Shown: positions 23,152-35,173 of the stretch, piece by piece | Position numbering within the stretch: position 1 is the first letter of the stretch | Layout of the letters: each line of letters starts with the position of its first letter | Source: Phycomyces blakesleeanus NRRL 1555(-) | Taxonomy: Eukaryota; Mucoromycota; Mucoromycetes; Mucorales; Phycomycetaceae | Assembly: GCF_001638985.1 (NCBI RefSeq) | Contig: NW_017265159.1 | Location: 1-64,000 of the forward strand | Direction of reading: 5' to 3' | DNA length: 64,000 nt | Translations under genes and position numbers: made by a program | The notes under the pieces: model-generated | Told to the model about the DNA's origin: nothing | The model's database searches: none | Seen by the model: only the letters and a program-made list of their open reading frames with translations

Positions 23152-24679
23152 CTATTGTGCTACAATACTTGTGACTTGTGACATTAAATGAAGAAGTTGA
23201 AGGTGCTCATCTGCACCATGAATAAGTCGAAGATCCACTTCTCCTAACACTTGAGAGATTTGGGCCTTTTGAAGGGTCGAAAGTCTTTCGTTCTTCGTAA
23301 CTTCTTCAGATATCTGCATCAAATTACATATTTAGTTTCTCTTCTCTTACTATCCACTATTAATTTACCTGAATCACTAATTGCTCTGCCGAGAAACCGT
23401 TGTTAATGATGTATTGAACTGCATCCAGAACTTTTTGTTGATCATTTGACTCCCATGCATCGGAAAGAGTCTTCATAGTCTCTTCTGGGACAACCTGCAA
23501 AAACGCATTCTAATTAATTTATCTTGATGGTTTTTTTTTATCCTTGCTTACGCCTGCCATCTCATAGATTGTTCCTGGTGTGATTGGCTCATTGGAATGA
23601 AGATTAGATCCACTCTGGAGGAATGTGATGGCTTTTCTCAGATCGCCACTCGATGCCTTGATTAATGCCTTCATTGTCTAAATAAAATAAATTAGATCAA
23701 GGCTTCTCTTTCAGTTATACTCACTCCTTGTCCAAGTTGCACATTCTCCTTATCACATATCATGTTAATGCGGTTTACGAGATCGTCAGTTGGCAATGGC
23801 TTGAACCGAAATTTAGCGCATCGGGATGTAATTGGCTCAATGATCCTATTGTGGCAATTATAATGAGAATCTTATATAAATAAAAACGTAGTGTAGATAC
23901 GTGTCTTACCGACTGACATAGTTGCAAATGATACAGAAGCGAGTGGTTTTTGAGTATGTCTCCATAATACGACGCAGGGCGGACTGGGCATCTTTGGTCA
24001 TAAGATCTGCTTCATCGAGAATAATAATCTTATAGGGAGGACAAGGGAAATCACTAAATATTATTCACGTCAATATATTATTTTTGTGCATTTATTTTCT
24101 TGTTTGTGTTTACCTAACGGTCTGGGTTACGGTTGTTCGCGAGAAGTTCTTTACTTTCTCTCTAACGATCTGAATACCACGCTCATCAGAGGCATTCAAT
24201 TCAAGTACGCGGGACTTAATCAGCTTAGGCCTGTTAATCCTTATGAGTACACATAAACAATAGAGAGGATAAAAAGAGTATTTTATATACCCATAAAGTT
24301 GTTGCGCAAGTGCCAAGATTGTCGAGGTCTTTCCTGTTCCTGGTGGTCCATAGAAGAGCAAGTGAGGGAGCTAAGAATGCGTAAATGAGCATGGATGATC
24401 TCGATGATAAAGATAATAACAAAAAAAATTACATTGTCTGAAGTGAGAGCCTTTGTGAGAACCTTTACTGCCTGATCTTGAGACGCGATCTCGCTCATAT
24501 TCTTGGGACGACTAAGTGATTGGTTATTTATTGTTGTAAGTAAGGATCATAAATACTTACTACTTCTCTACCCATGGTTTGATTTCAGCATTTGAATCTT
24601 TCTTGTTTTTAATGCCTAGATTGGAAGTTACACCTCCATTGAAAGCAGAGGTTGGTTGAAAGAAATTTCTTGATGCCAT
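23152..24679 (-). CDS. Replication factor C small subunit (human RFC4 / yeast Rfc2 type)
   Basis: A subunit of the RFC clamp loader, which loads PCNA at primer-template junctions in S phase. The nine exons on the minus strand are 24561-24679, 24433-24511, 24291-24370, 24114-24230, 23910-24053, 23725-23845, 23552-23677, 23369-23494 and 23152-23313. They join in frame to 357 aa. Motifs in order are [24 protein letters not shown] (Walker A), [19 protein letters not shown] (Walker B, DEAD), [25 protein letters not shown] and [21 protein letters not shown] and the sequence around Walker A fit the RFC4/Rfc2 branch better than RFC2, RFC3 or RFC5. An E2F-like site lies 40 bp upstream of the ATG. Confidence 0.94.
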
Positions 24680-24719
24680 GTCAAAAAGTAAGACAATAAT
24701 GGATTGCTTGTCAGTTTAT

Positions 24720-24727
24720 GCGCCAAA
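24720..24727 (-). promoter_or_regulatory. E2F-like site upstream of the RFC gene
   Basis: Minus-strand TTTGGCGC fits the E2F/DP consensus TTTSSCGC and lies about 41 bp upstream of the RFC start codon. Replication genes are classic E2F or MBF targets, and early-diverging fungi are known to retain E2F-type regulators. It is a single site, seen by eye. Confidence 0.45.
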
Positions 24728-24762
24728 CACAATATTTGTCAATCTACAGTGCCAAAAATATT

Positions 24763-24788
24763 GGGCGGGTGCAGTCACCCACTCGCCC
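24763..24788. promoter_or_regulatory. GC-rich inverted repeat in the RFC / lipid kinase intergenic
   Basis: GGGCGGGTG and CACCCACTCGCCC form an imperfect inverted repeat around a short centre in otherwise AT-rich DNA. It lies between the divergent RFC (start 24679) and lipid kinase (start 25582) genes, close to the E2F-like site. It could be a regulatory element, with no specific factor assigned. The remaining roughly 790 bp up to the kinase gene is AT-rich, with a TTGA microsatellite near 25010 and pyrimidine and A runs just before the ATG. Confidence 0.35.
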
Positions 24789-25581
24789 ATACAGCGACAT
24801 AATATATATTTATATTAAAAAAAAATAGAAACAAACAGGCAAATATTGGAATTCGCGTATAAAATCAAGGCTAATTTTGTTATTTCTTTTGCATTCTTAT
24901 TTTTATTTTTCTTCGATTATGAGCTCTATTATCAATTATATATATATATATATATCTACAAGCCATGTGTCTTGTATAGGTCTATATCAGCAATCAGTAT
25001 ATTTGATTGATTGATTGATTGACCGATTGATTGATTGAAATTAATCTCAAGTTTCTGCCATATTATGAATAAAACTGTGTCTCCCCTGGTGTATCAAATA
25101 GAAGCCCTGAAATACAAGTTTGGCTTTTCTTCTTACACATCTTGGAATTAATTTTACTAGAAATTTGTGTAGACACAAATCTATTTGAACCTACAGTACA
25201 AGTATCTATTTCACGCCAATTTGCCTATACGCTTTCCGTTTATGTATTAAGTACGAATTCTCTTCTTATTCTTACATACAATACTTAATAGGAAATTAAG
25301 CCTTACCTTCTTTTTATTTGGCTGAAAAGCCAGTATATAAAGATGTATATTTAAAGGCGTGAGCCTATTATCCCTCAATCCTTATCAATTATCGTGCCTT
25401 GATTAAAAATAAAAATAATAGAAAAAAGGCGGAGAGTATCAATAAGTGGGTGATTTCCAAAGCGAAATTAAGCTCAGGTGACCAACGTTGCATTTTTAGA
25501 TACCAGTCCAGTCCAGTTTAATTTTTCTTTTTCTGTTTTTTTTTTAAAAAAAAAAACTTGTTTCGTCTTTTGCTCTTTACA

Positions 25582-27087
25582 ATGTCTTTTAGTACGCTTA
25601 TCCAGAGAAAAGGATCTCCACTTGTTCTATCTGTCAAGGACAATATCCTCACAGTTTTCCCTTATGAGAACACATTAATTGATACTACAAAAATCGAGAG
25701 TTATGATCTGAAGTATTTGTACGGTATTGAGTTGAAAAACACACCTCCTGTACTTGATATCCATATTTGCCATGTTAATCAACCCGCCCAAAACGAGGAC
25801 CGAAAAGAGCTATCGAGTTCAAAACACAAGGCTGCTGTGTGGGAGCGACATATTTTATCCTTCGAAGCCTTGGATACTACAATGTTCGCAGATGGTTACA
25901 AATATCTTGGACTGGATGCCTTTGTCAACCGTATTCGGGCCCAAAATTTACCCGAGTCCTCTATCATCGCGTCTACTCATATCTCAGTAATCTTAAATCG
26001 CCATTCTGGTCTACGTAATGCTTTTGATAACTGGACTGATATTGTGCAACCTATGCTTGTGATTGCTGGGTATAAACAGCACAACATAACTGTTGTTGAG
26101 ACCAAAGCAGACGGTAAAACCCGAGAAACTGCTAAAGAAATAGGCAAAGCGGTTCTGGAAAACACTGTACCTACAATCGTCATTTGTCTCGGTGGAGACG
26201 GCACCCTTCATGAGGTTGTCAATGGGTTGTCAGATGCTTACGATTTACAGCAGACAAGTGTAAAGTCTTCCCAGAATAACCACACACCACCTACTTTCCG
26301 ATTAGGTGTAGTACCTTCTGGATCTGGAAATGCATTCTCCCTCAGCCTTAATTTATCCAGCATTGAACACTCTGCATTGCAGATCATCAAAGGGAAATCC
26401 GAGAAATTTAAGCTAATGGATATTTCCTTTGGTTACTGTTCTTCCGATTCTCCCAGATGGTATGAGGATGTAACATACATGACCGATAAGCAGCCAATTC
26501 GTCTCTTGGTAGTCATGAGCTGGGGATTCCACGCCCAAGTTGTCTCCCAGGCCAGGAAACTTGATTTTTCGCTTGGAAACCAGCGTTTTGGAATGGTCGC
26601 TATGGACTTGCTGACAAATCTAAAAAACTATTCGGGCCAGGTGGCCATGATAGGCGCTCGAAAATACATCAGAGCAAACCAGAAATTTGGGAATACAGAA
26701 GAGAAACCTATACTAGTAGATGGTGTTCACGACAGGCAATTTACGTATTTTTTGGTTTCCAAGCAAGCATCACTAGAACCTGGTTTCAATATTACACCAT
26801 TCGCTTCCCATTCGAGCGAAGATATGGATGTATTAATGTTTCGTGAAGTAACAGCTGCCCAGCTCCAGGAGGCTAGTATAAAAGCATTCCAGGGAGGGCG
26901 CCATGTGACTGAGGACGAAGAAGACCTGATTGAATACTACAAAACTCCAGAGTTATTCTTACGAGTAGATGAACCCGATGAGCTGTGCCTGGATGGCGAG
27001 ATTCATGGGCTTGGGAAGGACGGTGTAGTGCATGTAAAAATAATTGGACCTGATCAAGGGGAGCCCGAATTCGAGGCATTTGTATGA
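25582..27087 (+). CDS. Sphingosine / diacylglycerol kinase family protein
   Basis: A lipid kinase of the DAGK_cat fold that phosphorylates long-chain bases or related lipids with ATP. The frame is a single exon of 501 aa. The start chosen is MSFSTLIQRKG, because the in-frame ATG eight codons earlier lies in a low-complexity leader. The nucleotide-binding core is visible: SVILNRHSG at about 142, CLGGDGTLHEVVNGL at about 207 (the GGDG signature) and LGVVPSGSGNAFS at about 248. A late LDGEIHG corresponds to the conserved DGE segment of sphingosine kinases. An N-terminal region of about 110 residues resembles the PH-like leader of long-chain base kinases. Substrate (sphingoid base versus ceramide or diacylglycerol) cannot be decided from motifs. 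I see no transmembrane segment. Confidence 0.9.
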   Translation: MSFSTLIQRKGSPLVLSVKDNILTVFPYENTLIDTTKIESYDLKYLYGIELKNTPPVLDIHICHVNQPAQNEDRKELSSSKHKAAVWERHILSFEALDTTMFADGYKYLGLDAFVNRIRAQNLPESSIIASTHISVILNRHSGLRNAFDNWTDIVQPMLVIAGYKQHNITVVETKADGKTRETAKEIGKAVLENTVPTIVICLGGDGTLHEVVNGLSDAYDLQQTSVKSSQNNHTPPTFRLGVVPSGSGNAFSLSLNLSSIEHSALQIIKGKSEKFKLMDISFGYCSSDSPRWYEDVTYMTDKQPIRLLVVMSWGFHAQVVSQARKLDFSLGNQRFGMVAMDLLTNLKNYSGQVAMIGARKYIRANQKFGNTEEKPILVDGVHDRQFTYFLVSKQASLEPGFNITPFASHSSEDMDVLMFREVTAAQLQEASIKAFQGGRHVTEDEEDLIEYYKTPELFLRVDEPDELCLDGEIHGLGKDGVVHVKIIGPDQGEPEFEAFV

Positions 27088-28824
27088 TCTAATATATACA
27101 AAGTATAATAAATAATCCTTTGGTGTCTTTTTCTTGTTAAATCTTCGATATCTTGAAGAAGAAAGGGGAATACTTAGCATACGACTTATATTTATTCTCT
27201 ATATTTTTGAAACAAGTTCATGAATTACTCATGCACATACCATATAATAGTAATAGTGTACCCAATTGAGATGAACAATATGAATAAGCAAAGTGGCAAG
27301 AAACCTTATTTAAATTAGCTTGATATTTAAAAGAGATGACTCAATGACTTTTGGAAGATGTGACCAAAGTAGTTAACTGACTAGGGTATTTCTTCATTTG
27401 AAAATAATCTAATGACATTGTCTTAACAACATGGAAATTTAAAGATTTTCTAATATCTTACTTTGTTTCTTAAATCACATCAACTAAGAAAAACATATAA
27501 TAAGCATTGAAAATTAAATTGCTATTTAAAGTTAAAAAAATAGATAAAAGTTTTGTTTTTCTGCTAAATAAAGCTTTGACTGTATCAAAAACATCAGATA
27601 ATTCAAAGAATTTAGCAGCATTGAGAACCTTGGAAACTTAAGGCACTTTAAAGACTTGGAAGATTCTAGATGCTGTAAGGGTTATAAGGGCTATTAGGGA
27701 TATTAAGGTTATCAGGGGGTTTAGACACTTTAAATACACCAGAGATGTTGAATAATTCAATGATATTAGAAAAATTCTTGTCATCATCATATAAATATAA
27801 TTATGCATATACTATATACAATGGTAATTGTCTGCCTAATTGAAACAAACAGTAGAGAAGTAAATACAGTAATAGATAAAACGACGCGCCATATAGCAAT
27901 TGAATTTGCACGAGAACTTCTGGGTATCAAAACAATTATAGAAATATGAAAGGCTTTCATAAAGTTAGATAAACGGGTAGTGTAAATGAGTATTGAATAC
28001 GTAAATTGATAATAGTTTAAAACATATAAGAAACATTAGGGAGAAGTATTATCATAAATGCTAGAAGATGAGTATACAGCATATGAAATTAAGTAAAAGA
28101 AATTAAACAACAGATGCAATTATTGCTATTTTATTTGAACCAAGGTTTTCAATTTTTGTATGAGTTACGTTTGTTTTTGCTTTAATATCAAATATTTATA
28201 AAAGCAAAATATTTAAATAAATTTGGACAAACATTCTTCTTTCTTAGAATAGTATGGTAATTACTTCTTGAACTGTTTTAATGTAAATAGCCAGTCTACC
28301 TTCTATGATATTTTAAAAAAAGATGGCTGTTATATAATGCCAAAGAGATAAAAGTACGCCAAATTGGTGTAATGTACTCATAAAATTTTGGTAGATATAT
28401 ATTTTGTAGCGTAATGCAAATTGCTCTTATGTTATAATATTGTATACGCATCGCATTTAAATGAAGTTAGGTTTGGCGGAACAGTCTCTATACAGGTTCA
28501 TACAAATAGCCATCAGATTCAATTCATACTTTACAAAATAATGTATCAATACTACATTGCACTTCTTTTTAACGCTTTTCTCATTAAAATTACATTCTAT
28601 TTCATCCGATCAACAAAAGCAAATAGAGATCAAAGGCTTTTACCAAGCGAAAGTACCTTTCACATCATCAAAAAAAACATAATTGATCGAGTTATTAGAA
28701 ATGGGTTACTTTCTGGAATTTTTCAAAATAATGGTATACATCTAAAAAGCAAGTATACATTATAATTAACAGATGGGAAGGTTCTGAAGCCTCTTTACTT
28801 AAGAAGCATAAAAAAGCGCTATTA
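27088..28824. other. AT-rich intergenic stretch
   Basis: I see no gene. A 114-codon plus-strand frame at 28421-28765 is AT-driven and has no recognisable domain. The stretch ends at the Tc1-type transposon. Confidence 0.55.
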
Positions 28825-30466
28825 TAGTAAATTCAAAAACCGGGCCAGCAAATGTAAAATTTGTACTCCGCAACTTATATCTTCTTGAGTTCTTATTCTT
28901 TCGCGATAGTTTTAATACACTCTAGGACATCTGTTAAAGAGCTACAACATACTATGCTAGTATAGATATATATATATATAGTATTAATAAAAAGTTATAT
29001 GAAAAAAAGTGGAAATTTTCAGTGGCCCGGCTTTTTAGGTAAAGGTATCTTTTTTTATTTTTCATTAATAAGATACCCTTTCTTCAAAATGCATTTATGC
29101 ATTCTGCTTTGCATGGATTCAATTAGATTCTTGCACATCTCCTCTGGGATACTATCCCACTCATTCTGGAAACGGGACCACAATTCCCTCATTGAGCTGG
29201 CTGGCTCTTCATATTGGTAGAGTTTACCCTTTGTGTACGCCCAAAGGTTTTCGATGGGATTAAGGTCAGGCGAAAACGGTGGGAAATCAATGACCTCAAT
29301 CCCTTCTGCCTTCAACCACTTTCTGGTATTGGCTGCAGTGTGTGACCGGGCGTTATCATGCAAAAACATGATATCGGACTTGATGAGATTCTGCTTCTTC
29401 AAGGTCTTCAGTAAGCCCTGCTCCAAAACTGTTACGTATTTTGGGCTTGTCATGGTTTCATTGATCTTGAGAAGCTCTCCGTGACCTCTGGACGAAAAGC
29501 ATCCCCAAACCATAACGTGTCCTCCAGCACGAACAGGGGAAGTCTTACCCTTATATTTTTTAATTGCCGACTTCTTCGGCTTCCACCTCCATCTCTTTCC
29601 ATCCGAGCCAAAGCGATTCACCTTACATTCGTCTGAGAAGACAACACACTTCCAGTCCTCCACGGCGAAGTTGATATAGTTCCTTGCGAACTCCATACGC
29701 TGCTTGCGGATAGCGGGGTTTGTTTTTACCTTCGGAGGTGGTTCCAAGGTACAGATGAACCCAGATGCTTTTAGCAAGGTGCGGATTGCTGGAGCCTTGA
29801 CAGCAAAACCTTCACCACATAGCCGTCTCTCTGCCTCTGTTGTTGTCATAAATTCCTCATTTAGGAATGCATAGATGATACGGTGGGCGAACCTTTCATC
29901 GATTTGGGCAGGTCTACCCCCAGGAACTGAGGTAGAGATGTTCAATTTTCTTCGATATCTCTTGACAGAAGTCTGCGAAACATCAACAATCTTTGCTACC
30001 TCGGCTGTAGACTTTCCATGTCTAAGTTCAACTTCAATTGAGAGTATTTTGTCGCGTGAGATGGGAGACATTTTTGTTTTAAAGTTGAGCAAAGGAACAA
30101 GGAAAACTCTGAAAAATTCAATATAATATATCTATTTTGTTTGCATGATTGTGATGAAATGACAAGACACACTCCGTATAAAAATTATCATAAAGCAGAT
30201 CTGCATTGAAAGTAAAGAAATAATGCTTTACTCTATTTTTTGGCCCATACCTAAAAAACCGGGCCACTGAAAATTTCCACTTTTTTTCATATAACTTTTT
30301 ATTAATACTATATATATATATATATCTATACTAGCATAGTATGTTGTAGCTCTTTAACAGATGTCCTAGAGTGTATTAAAACTATCGCGAAAGAATAAGA
30401 ACTCAAGAAGATATAAGTTGCGGAGTACAAAGTTTACATTTGCTGGCCCGGTTTTTGAATTTACTA
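28825..30466 (-). mobile_element. Tc1-type transposon with ~218-bp terminal inverted repeats
   Basis: Left (28825-29041) and right (30248-30466) arms are nearly identical inverted repeats. The few differences include single-base changes and the length of an AT run. TA dinucleotides sit at both outer edges. The outer ends contain AAACCGGGCCAGC. The inner ends contain CAGTGGCCCGGYTTTTTAGG, a typical Tc1/mariner terminus in inverse orientation to the outer motif. This long-arm layout recalls the IR/DR arrangement of some Tc1 elements. The arms enclose one uninterrupted transposase gene. Near-identical arms and an open frame suggest a recent insertion that may still be mobile. Confidence 0.9.
29055..30071 (-). 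CDS. Tc1-like DD34E transposase
   Basis: The transposase cuts and pastes the element by binding its inverted repeats. The frame is 338 codons from MSPISRDK; an in-frame ATG seven codons upstream (30092) is also possible. The N-terminal helix-turn-helix is visible as KSTAEVAKIVDVSQTSVKRYRRKL. The catalytic triad is complete. The first Asp is in CVVFSDECKVNRFGSDG and the second in IMFLHDNARSHTA. The Glu is in DLNPIENLW, 34 residues after the second Asp, so DD34E as in Tc1. The protein is full length for the family, with no stop or frameshift. Confidence 0.95.
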   Translation of the reverse strand: MSPISRDKILSIEVELRHGKSTAEVAKIVDVSQTSVKRYRRKLNISTSVPGGRPAQIDERFAHRIIYAFLNEEFMTTTEAERRLCGEGFAVKAPAIRTLLKASGFICTLEPPPKVKTNPAIRKQRMEFARNYINFAVEDWKCVVFSDECKVNRFGSDGKRWRWKPKKSAIKKYKGKTSPVRAGGHVMVWGCFSSRGHGELLKINETMTSPKYVTVLEQGLLKTLKKQNLIKSDIMFLHDNARSHTAANTRKWLKAEGIEVIDFPPFSPDLNPIENLWAYTKGKLYQYEEPASSMRELWSRFQNEWDSIPEEMCKNLIESMQSRMHKCILKKGYLINEK

Positions 30467-32033
30467 TAAAATCATACATTAGTGAGATCAATTATTTAAT
30501 TAATAAAATTTGGGATACTTTGAAGAAATAACTCCAGTCCCAAAAAATAATAATAAAAGCACTTAAGGAGCTGGATACTGCTATCTGTGTGGAGCACAGT
30601 GGTGCCTCGATAGTTTCAAGGCTCTAATGACCCCCCATTCTAAAAACAGGACTAAACTTTCACGATTCTCGTTAATTTCACTTTCACGATAGTTTTTGGC
30701 CTTGAATCCTTAACGAGAAAGAATATCAGCAATGAAGTTCCGATACTACTTAGCTACCGATTTCTTTTTTATTAGGGGTACTTCTAACAAAGCGTGCTTT
30801 GACACTCCCTCTATCTTCGTCAGAAAATATATAATCCGCACTCGTTAATTTTAAGGCACTTAGTCCCCCATTTGGCTTTGAAATTGCCGAGGGAATATTG
30901 TACCATGTTGTGTATATACATGGCTTAACATATAAAGTGATGTAGAGTCAATCAAGGTACAGAAGAAGATATTGATGACCGCAAAATTAGAAAAGTAAAA
31001 TTCAAAATAAAATATCCTGCGCTTTGGTGGTGTAGACACAAAGAGTCAGTCGTCGTTCCTGCTTTGTTTCTGTTAGTTGAGTGACTGATTCACATTTCTG
31101 ATCTTATTTGATGGAATAAGGGTGAGGTATAGTGTAGTCCACACTACACATTAGCTTGTTTTACATTGAATATAAATACATTAAAAATGCCAACTGCGCA
31201 GTAGGGCTTTCAACAGTTGTAATGATAGTAATATTAAAAATATTGACTGGAATTGCGATTGAAGTTATTGATGATGAGTTAGTAAAGGCTAGAGATCAAT
31301 TTATGCAGTGTCAGTAAATCACTGAGCTTGTGTGACAATGATAAATACATCTAGCCAGGCACAACAGAAAGAAAGTTAAATATGTATAGTATGTATCAAT
31401 AGACCCAATTGAATATAATTGAGGTGCATGTTTATTTATCCAATATTCTGATCAGTCTATGGGTGAATGAGGATTGGAAACTGGGTGTAATTGATCTATA
31501 ATGTGAGCAGTTGAGCGGAAGCTGTTTACATTTGGTCTCATCCATATATTAGCGCAAGTTATTCTATATGTCTGTAATAATCTTGTTTGTAGTAGAAAGT
31601 ATAGTAAAGGTAGATGTGATCGTTGTCTTAAAGTGTAGTCTGGGGTGGTATGTTTATAATACATTCTGGTATAATATGAAGAGAAGGTTCTGAAGGAATG
31701 TTAGGTTTTCGAAACGTTTGTACATAACTGCTAAGTATATGGGCTAGTGGCGATAAAATCATGCAAAATACTTTCGGTAGTGAAATCAAGTGGTTGAATA
31801 CCAAGCGGGAAAGAAGAAGATAGTAGAAAGCGGAACATGAACAGCAAATACTTTCATTTTTGCTTTTCATCTAAATAAAGCAATTATAGTAACACAAACA
31901 GTGTCTTTTACGAACGAAAAATAATTAGAGAAAATCTTGGTCTTCTTCATTGAGCTTACCGGGGCCTGAACCGGTCTTACTTATATTTGTACCCTTTCTT
32001 CAAAAAAACACATTCCTCTTCTTCTTTCGCGCA
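30467..32033. other. Intergenic stretch with one degenerate MITE
   Basis: I see no gene. It contains the pogo-type relic at 30597-30900. The last 100 bp before 32034 are pyrimidine-rich and probably the promoter and leader of the coiled-coil gene. Confidence 0.55.
30597..30900. mobile_element. Degenerate pogo/Tigger-type MITE, about 304 bp
   Basis: The left end CAGTGGTGCCTCGATAGTTT differs by a few bases from the 69-bp element at 10196. The right end is the reverse complement of a more decayed version (CAATATTCCCTCGGCAATTT), with TA following it. The interior has further degenerate matches to the terminus and no open frame. It is older than the copy in the tandem array. Confidence 0.65.
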
Positions 32034-35000
32034 ATGTCGGATTTCCGTCAGAGCGATTCTCTCACTCCACGTCCTAGAAAACCACAAATACAGAGGCGAA
32101 GATCAAAGGGGGCCATTCTACAAAAAGATACTCTCAATCAACAGGGATTCCCCACTTCTCAAGTTCCAAAACGAACCATACTAAGCCCCGGAGAAAAATC
32201 ACAAAAGATTCCTGTTAAAAACATGCCCGAAACACAGGTAAATAAAAACAGTAATACTCAGTATTTAGTTGGTTACCCTTAACTTTAAAGCTCTTTAGGA
32301 TGTTCTCAAACGACCTACTGCACAGTCTCAAGAGACATTCTCCATTGTAGTCCTCTCCGAGCACACACAAAACAGGCCTTTGATCAAGTTACCAATCCCA
32401 AAAATTACTCAACCATTGATGGATGACTCTCTGGGACGGAGCTCCAGCAGCACCGATGTGGAAGATTCGGACGATTCAGATGTCAAAGATGTTGATGAAT
32501 TAATTCTTGACCTTGCACGCGGGGTATTGTTAAATGCTTGCAGCCACAAGATTTTACTCCCTATTCATATTATTTACTCAATTGGTCTTCAAACTTTTTC
32601 TTGTGTTTTTATTATTATATATATATACACAAAAATATATAGTTGGATGACAATGAAATAATCCGACCTCGCTTATCTCAGGCACCAAAAAACTCAAAAA
32701 GACCTACGAACATTAAACTGCCAGATACTGCATTCGCTTATCCAGCAACCGAGCTCTTTTCACCTGGGGCACACTTTCTCAAATCTGCAGCTGTAGATCA
32801 GCGTGTGGGCCACGGAAAGCAACCAAATCCCTTATCAGGTACTTACAATAATACCCAGCTTACCCACGAGGTTAAAGAAAATGGCTATTTCTTTTATTAG
32901 AACAAGATCAAGATGTTCCAATCACCAATGTACGCCTTACGGGAAATACCATTATCTCCGATCCCCTTCTTTCACCCATGGTTGACCTAAACAATGATAC
33001 CAACAAAGCAAAATACAATTGGAGTACCACAAATCGTGCAAAGAACGATAAAACCCCACTCGCTACTAGTGCAGATGTCTCTCCTTTAGAGAAGGAGGCA
33101 AGGCCTCGTAGATCGACTATAGACGGTGCTCTGCCTACACTACCAAAGACGTACGAGCCATTCTCGCTTCGTCCACCTCCCCAGATTCTCAAATCTCGGC
33201 GAGCATCTAGAAATGGACCGCCGGTGGCTGAAAAAACTAATTTTAATACCACTCGCCGCGAAAGAGCAGGCAGCCGCTCGCAAGGCACAAATACCGACCC
33301 AAAGAATAACAGCAGCAGTGCTGTAAGTCCTAGATTCATGGCTCTACGTAAACTCAGTGAGGCAGGGATGGTAAGTCAAACTATTACTTTTTAAAGTTTA
33401 TGATCAAGTAAATCTTATCAGCGACCAAAATAGCTGCCTTGTCTTAGTAGCCTTGCTAAAGGAGTGCACACTTCAGAAAATTACGAAATTTTTCAGAACC
33501 AGTTACTTCAACGGATTGACGAAGCAATCGAAACCCAAGTTCAGTCCAATATTCGTCAGATTCTTTGGAAGGCTTCTGAAAGTCATATGGATGCTCGCCG
33601 GTTCTGGGAGGACCAAAAAAATGAGATGTTTGAATTTGGTGCTTCACTTGTAAAGCGACTAGAGGCACACACCAATGCCATAAAGTCCGGTCGAAGATCA
33701 TCAAAGACGGAAAATGGAGATTCCACATCAAGTCAAGAGCTCGAGATTCTGAGAAAACAACAGATTGATCTAGAAAACGAAGTGAATATATACCGGATGA
33801 AGCAAATTGGATTACAGCGCCAAATCTTTGAGATGGACTTGGTAAAGGAGCGCAATTCCGAACTCGAGAAACAATATGATTGGATTCGCGAGCGTAATGC
33901 CGAATTGGAGAGTCATCATGCTGACACTAGAATACACCTGAATCGCATTAGTGTACTAGAAGCTCAGATTGTTAGCCTCAATCAGGCACGCACGACCTTG
34001 ATTCAGATTGATGGGGACAAGAGTAAACTAGATGAAATTGTTTCGCGAAATCTTGTGCTGGAGGCTAAGGCAGCGGAACATGTAGAATCAAACAAGGTTC
34101 TAACGAATCGGATCGCTGAACTCGAAGCAGAAGCGTCCAAGAATCAGACCGAGCTCAATCGATTGAGCTCACGTAACCAACAACTGGAGACTGAACTCGA
34201 GTGTCATCAAAAGGAGCTTGAAGCCATACAGGCTCGATGCGAAAAATTCGAGAAAGATGACGGAACCTCAAAAGATGAGCATGAAAAGTTGGAGAATGGC
34301 GACAATTTCAACAAAAGAAATTCACAAGAACATACTAAATCAAAGGAGTGGGCAGATGTGATGGCATCTGAAGATGAAAGGAAGAAGAGAGAGATGTTAG
34401 AGAAGGAGATATCTGAAGAGGCGACCTTGATTTGGTTCGAAAGATACCAGGAAATTGTTACAAAATATGACGATATATATTCCCGCTATGAAAAGCTAAA
34501 GAACTCCCAGAAGGCCTCTGGAGAAAAAACACTCAAGGAAAATGGAATGGAGAAGATGAAGGGTAGACTCTTGGCTCTTGAAGACGAAAATAAAAGCTTA
34601 CGACAGATTGAGAGGGTAAACCGTATTCAGATGAACTACATGCAACAAGAGCTCGATCAATTACACCGCCGGACTGTAGAATCTCACCCAAAGCCAAGAA
34701 AGGCACCAGCCAAGACACAAGAAGAACCACAGAACCAACCGCGGAAGGATCGAACGTCAAAAATTTCTCGCCAAAAACGACAGCAAGGGGATAAATCAAG
34801 CCCTCGCTCAAGCCCTCTTCCTAATTTACAAATTCCCCAACCTGGCCCAGTTGCCACGTGCCCGGAGTTGCACGACAAAAAGGAAGATAACGGAGATCCA
34901 AAGTATGTTGCAGATGACGGGCTTTTGACATTCACCACCGAAATCAACGGCCAATTGTCCCAATACACCATCAGGCTTCCTCAGGGTACATCTCAGTCGA

Positions 35001-35068
35001 ACACAAAGAATTCATCATCAAAGCAAAGACCCAAGAGCCATACACCATTTTCCGAAATCATTCGCTAA
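32034..35068 (+). CDS. Coiled-coil protein of unknown function
   Basis: I do not recognise this gene. The exons are 32034-32237, 32299-32523, 32643-32838, 32901-33370 and 33434-35068. They join in frame to 909 aa. Residues 1-360 are polar and probably disordered, rich in Ser, Pro, Arg and Lys, with an acidic patch (DVEDSDDSDVKDVDEL) and short basic RRR/RRS segments. Residues from about 370 to 780 are heptad-rich and predicted as coiled coil (ELEKQYDWIRERNAELES, ISVLEAQIVSLNQ, IAELEAEASKNQTELNRL). The C-terminus is basic and Pro-rich, then ends in about 60 residues of mixed composition. I see no enzymatic motif, signal peptide or membrane segment. A cytoskeletal or spindle-pole scaffold is possible but is inference from shape only. 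Confidence 0.8.
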
Positions 35069-35133
35069 CTTTAGGGAAAATAAGTTGGCTGACTTTTGAA
35101 AAAGTCAGTTAGCTATTTTGCTGATTCTGTATA

Positions 35134-35173
<40 letters not shown>

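Noticed and set aside
28421..28765. 114-codon plus-strand frame before the transposon
   Set aside because: Composition follows AT-rich DNA (Ile, Phe, Tyr, Lys), no domain, no promoter or splice context.
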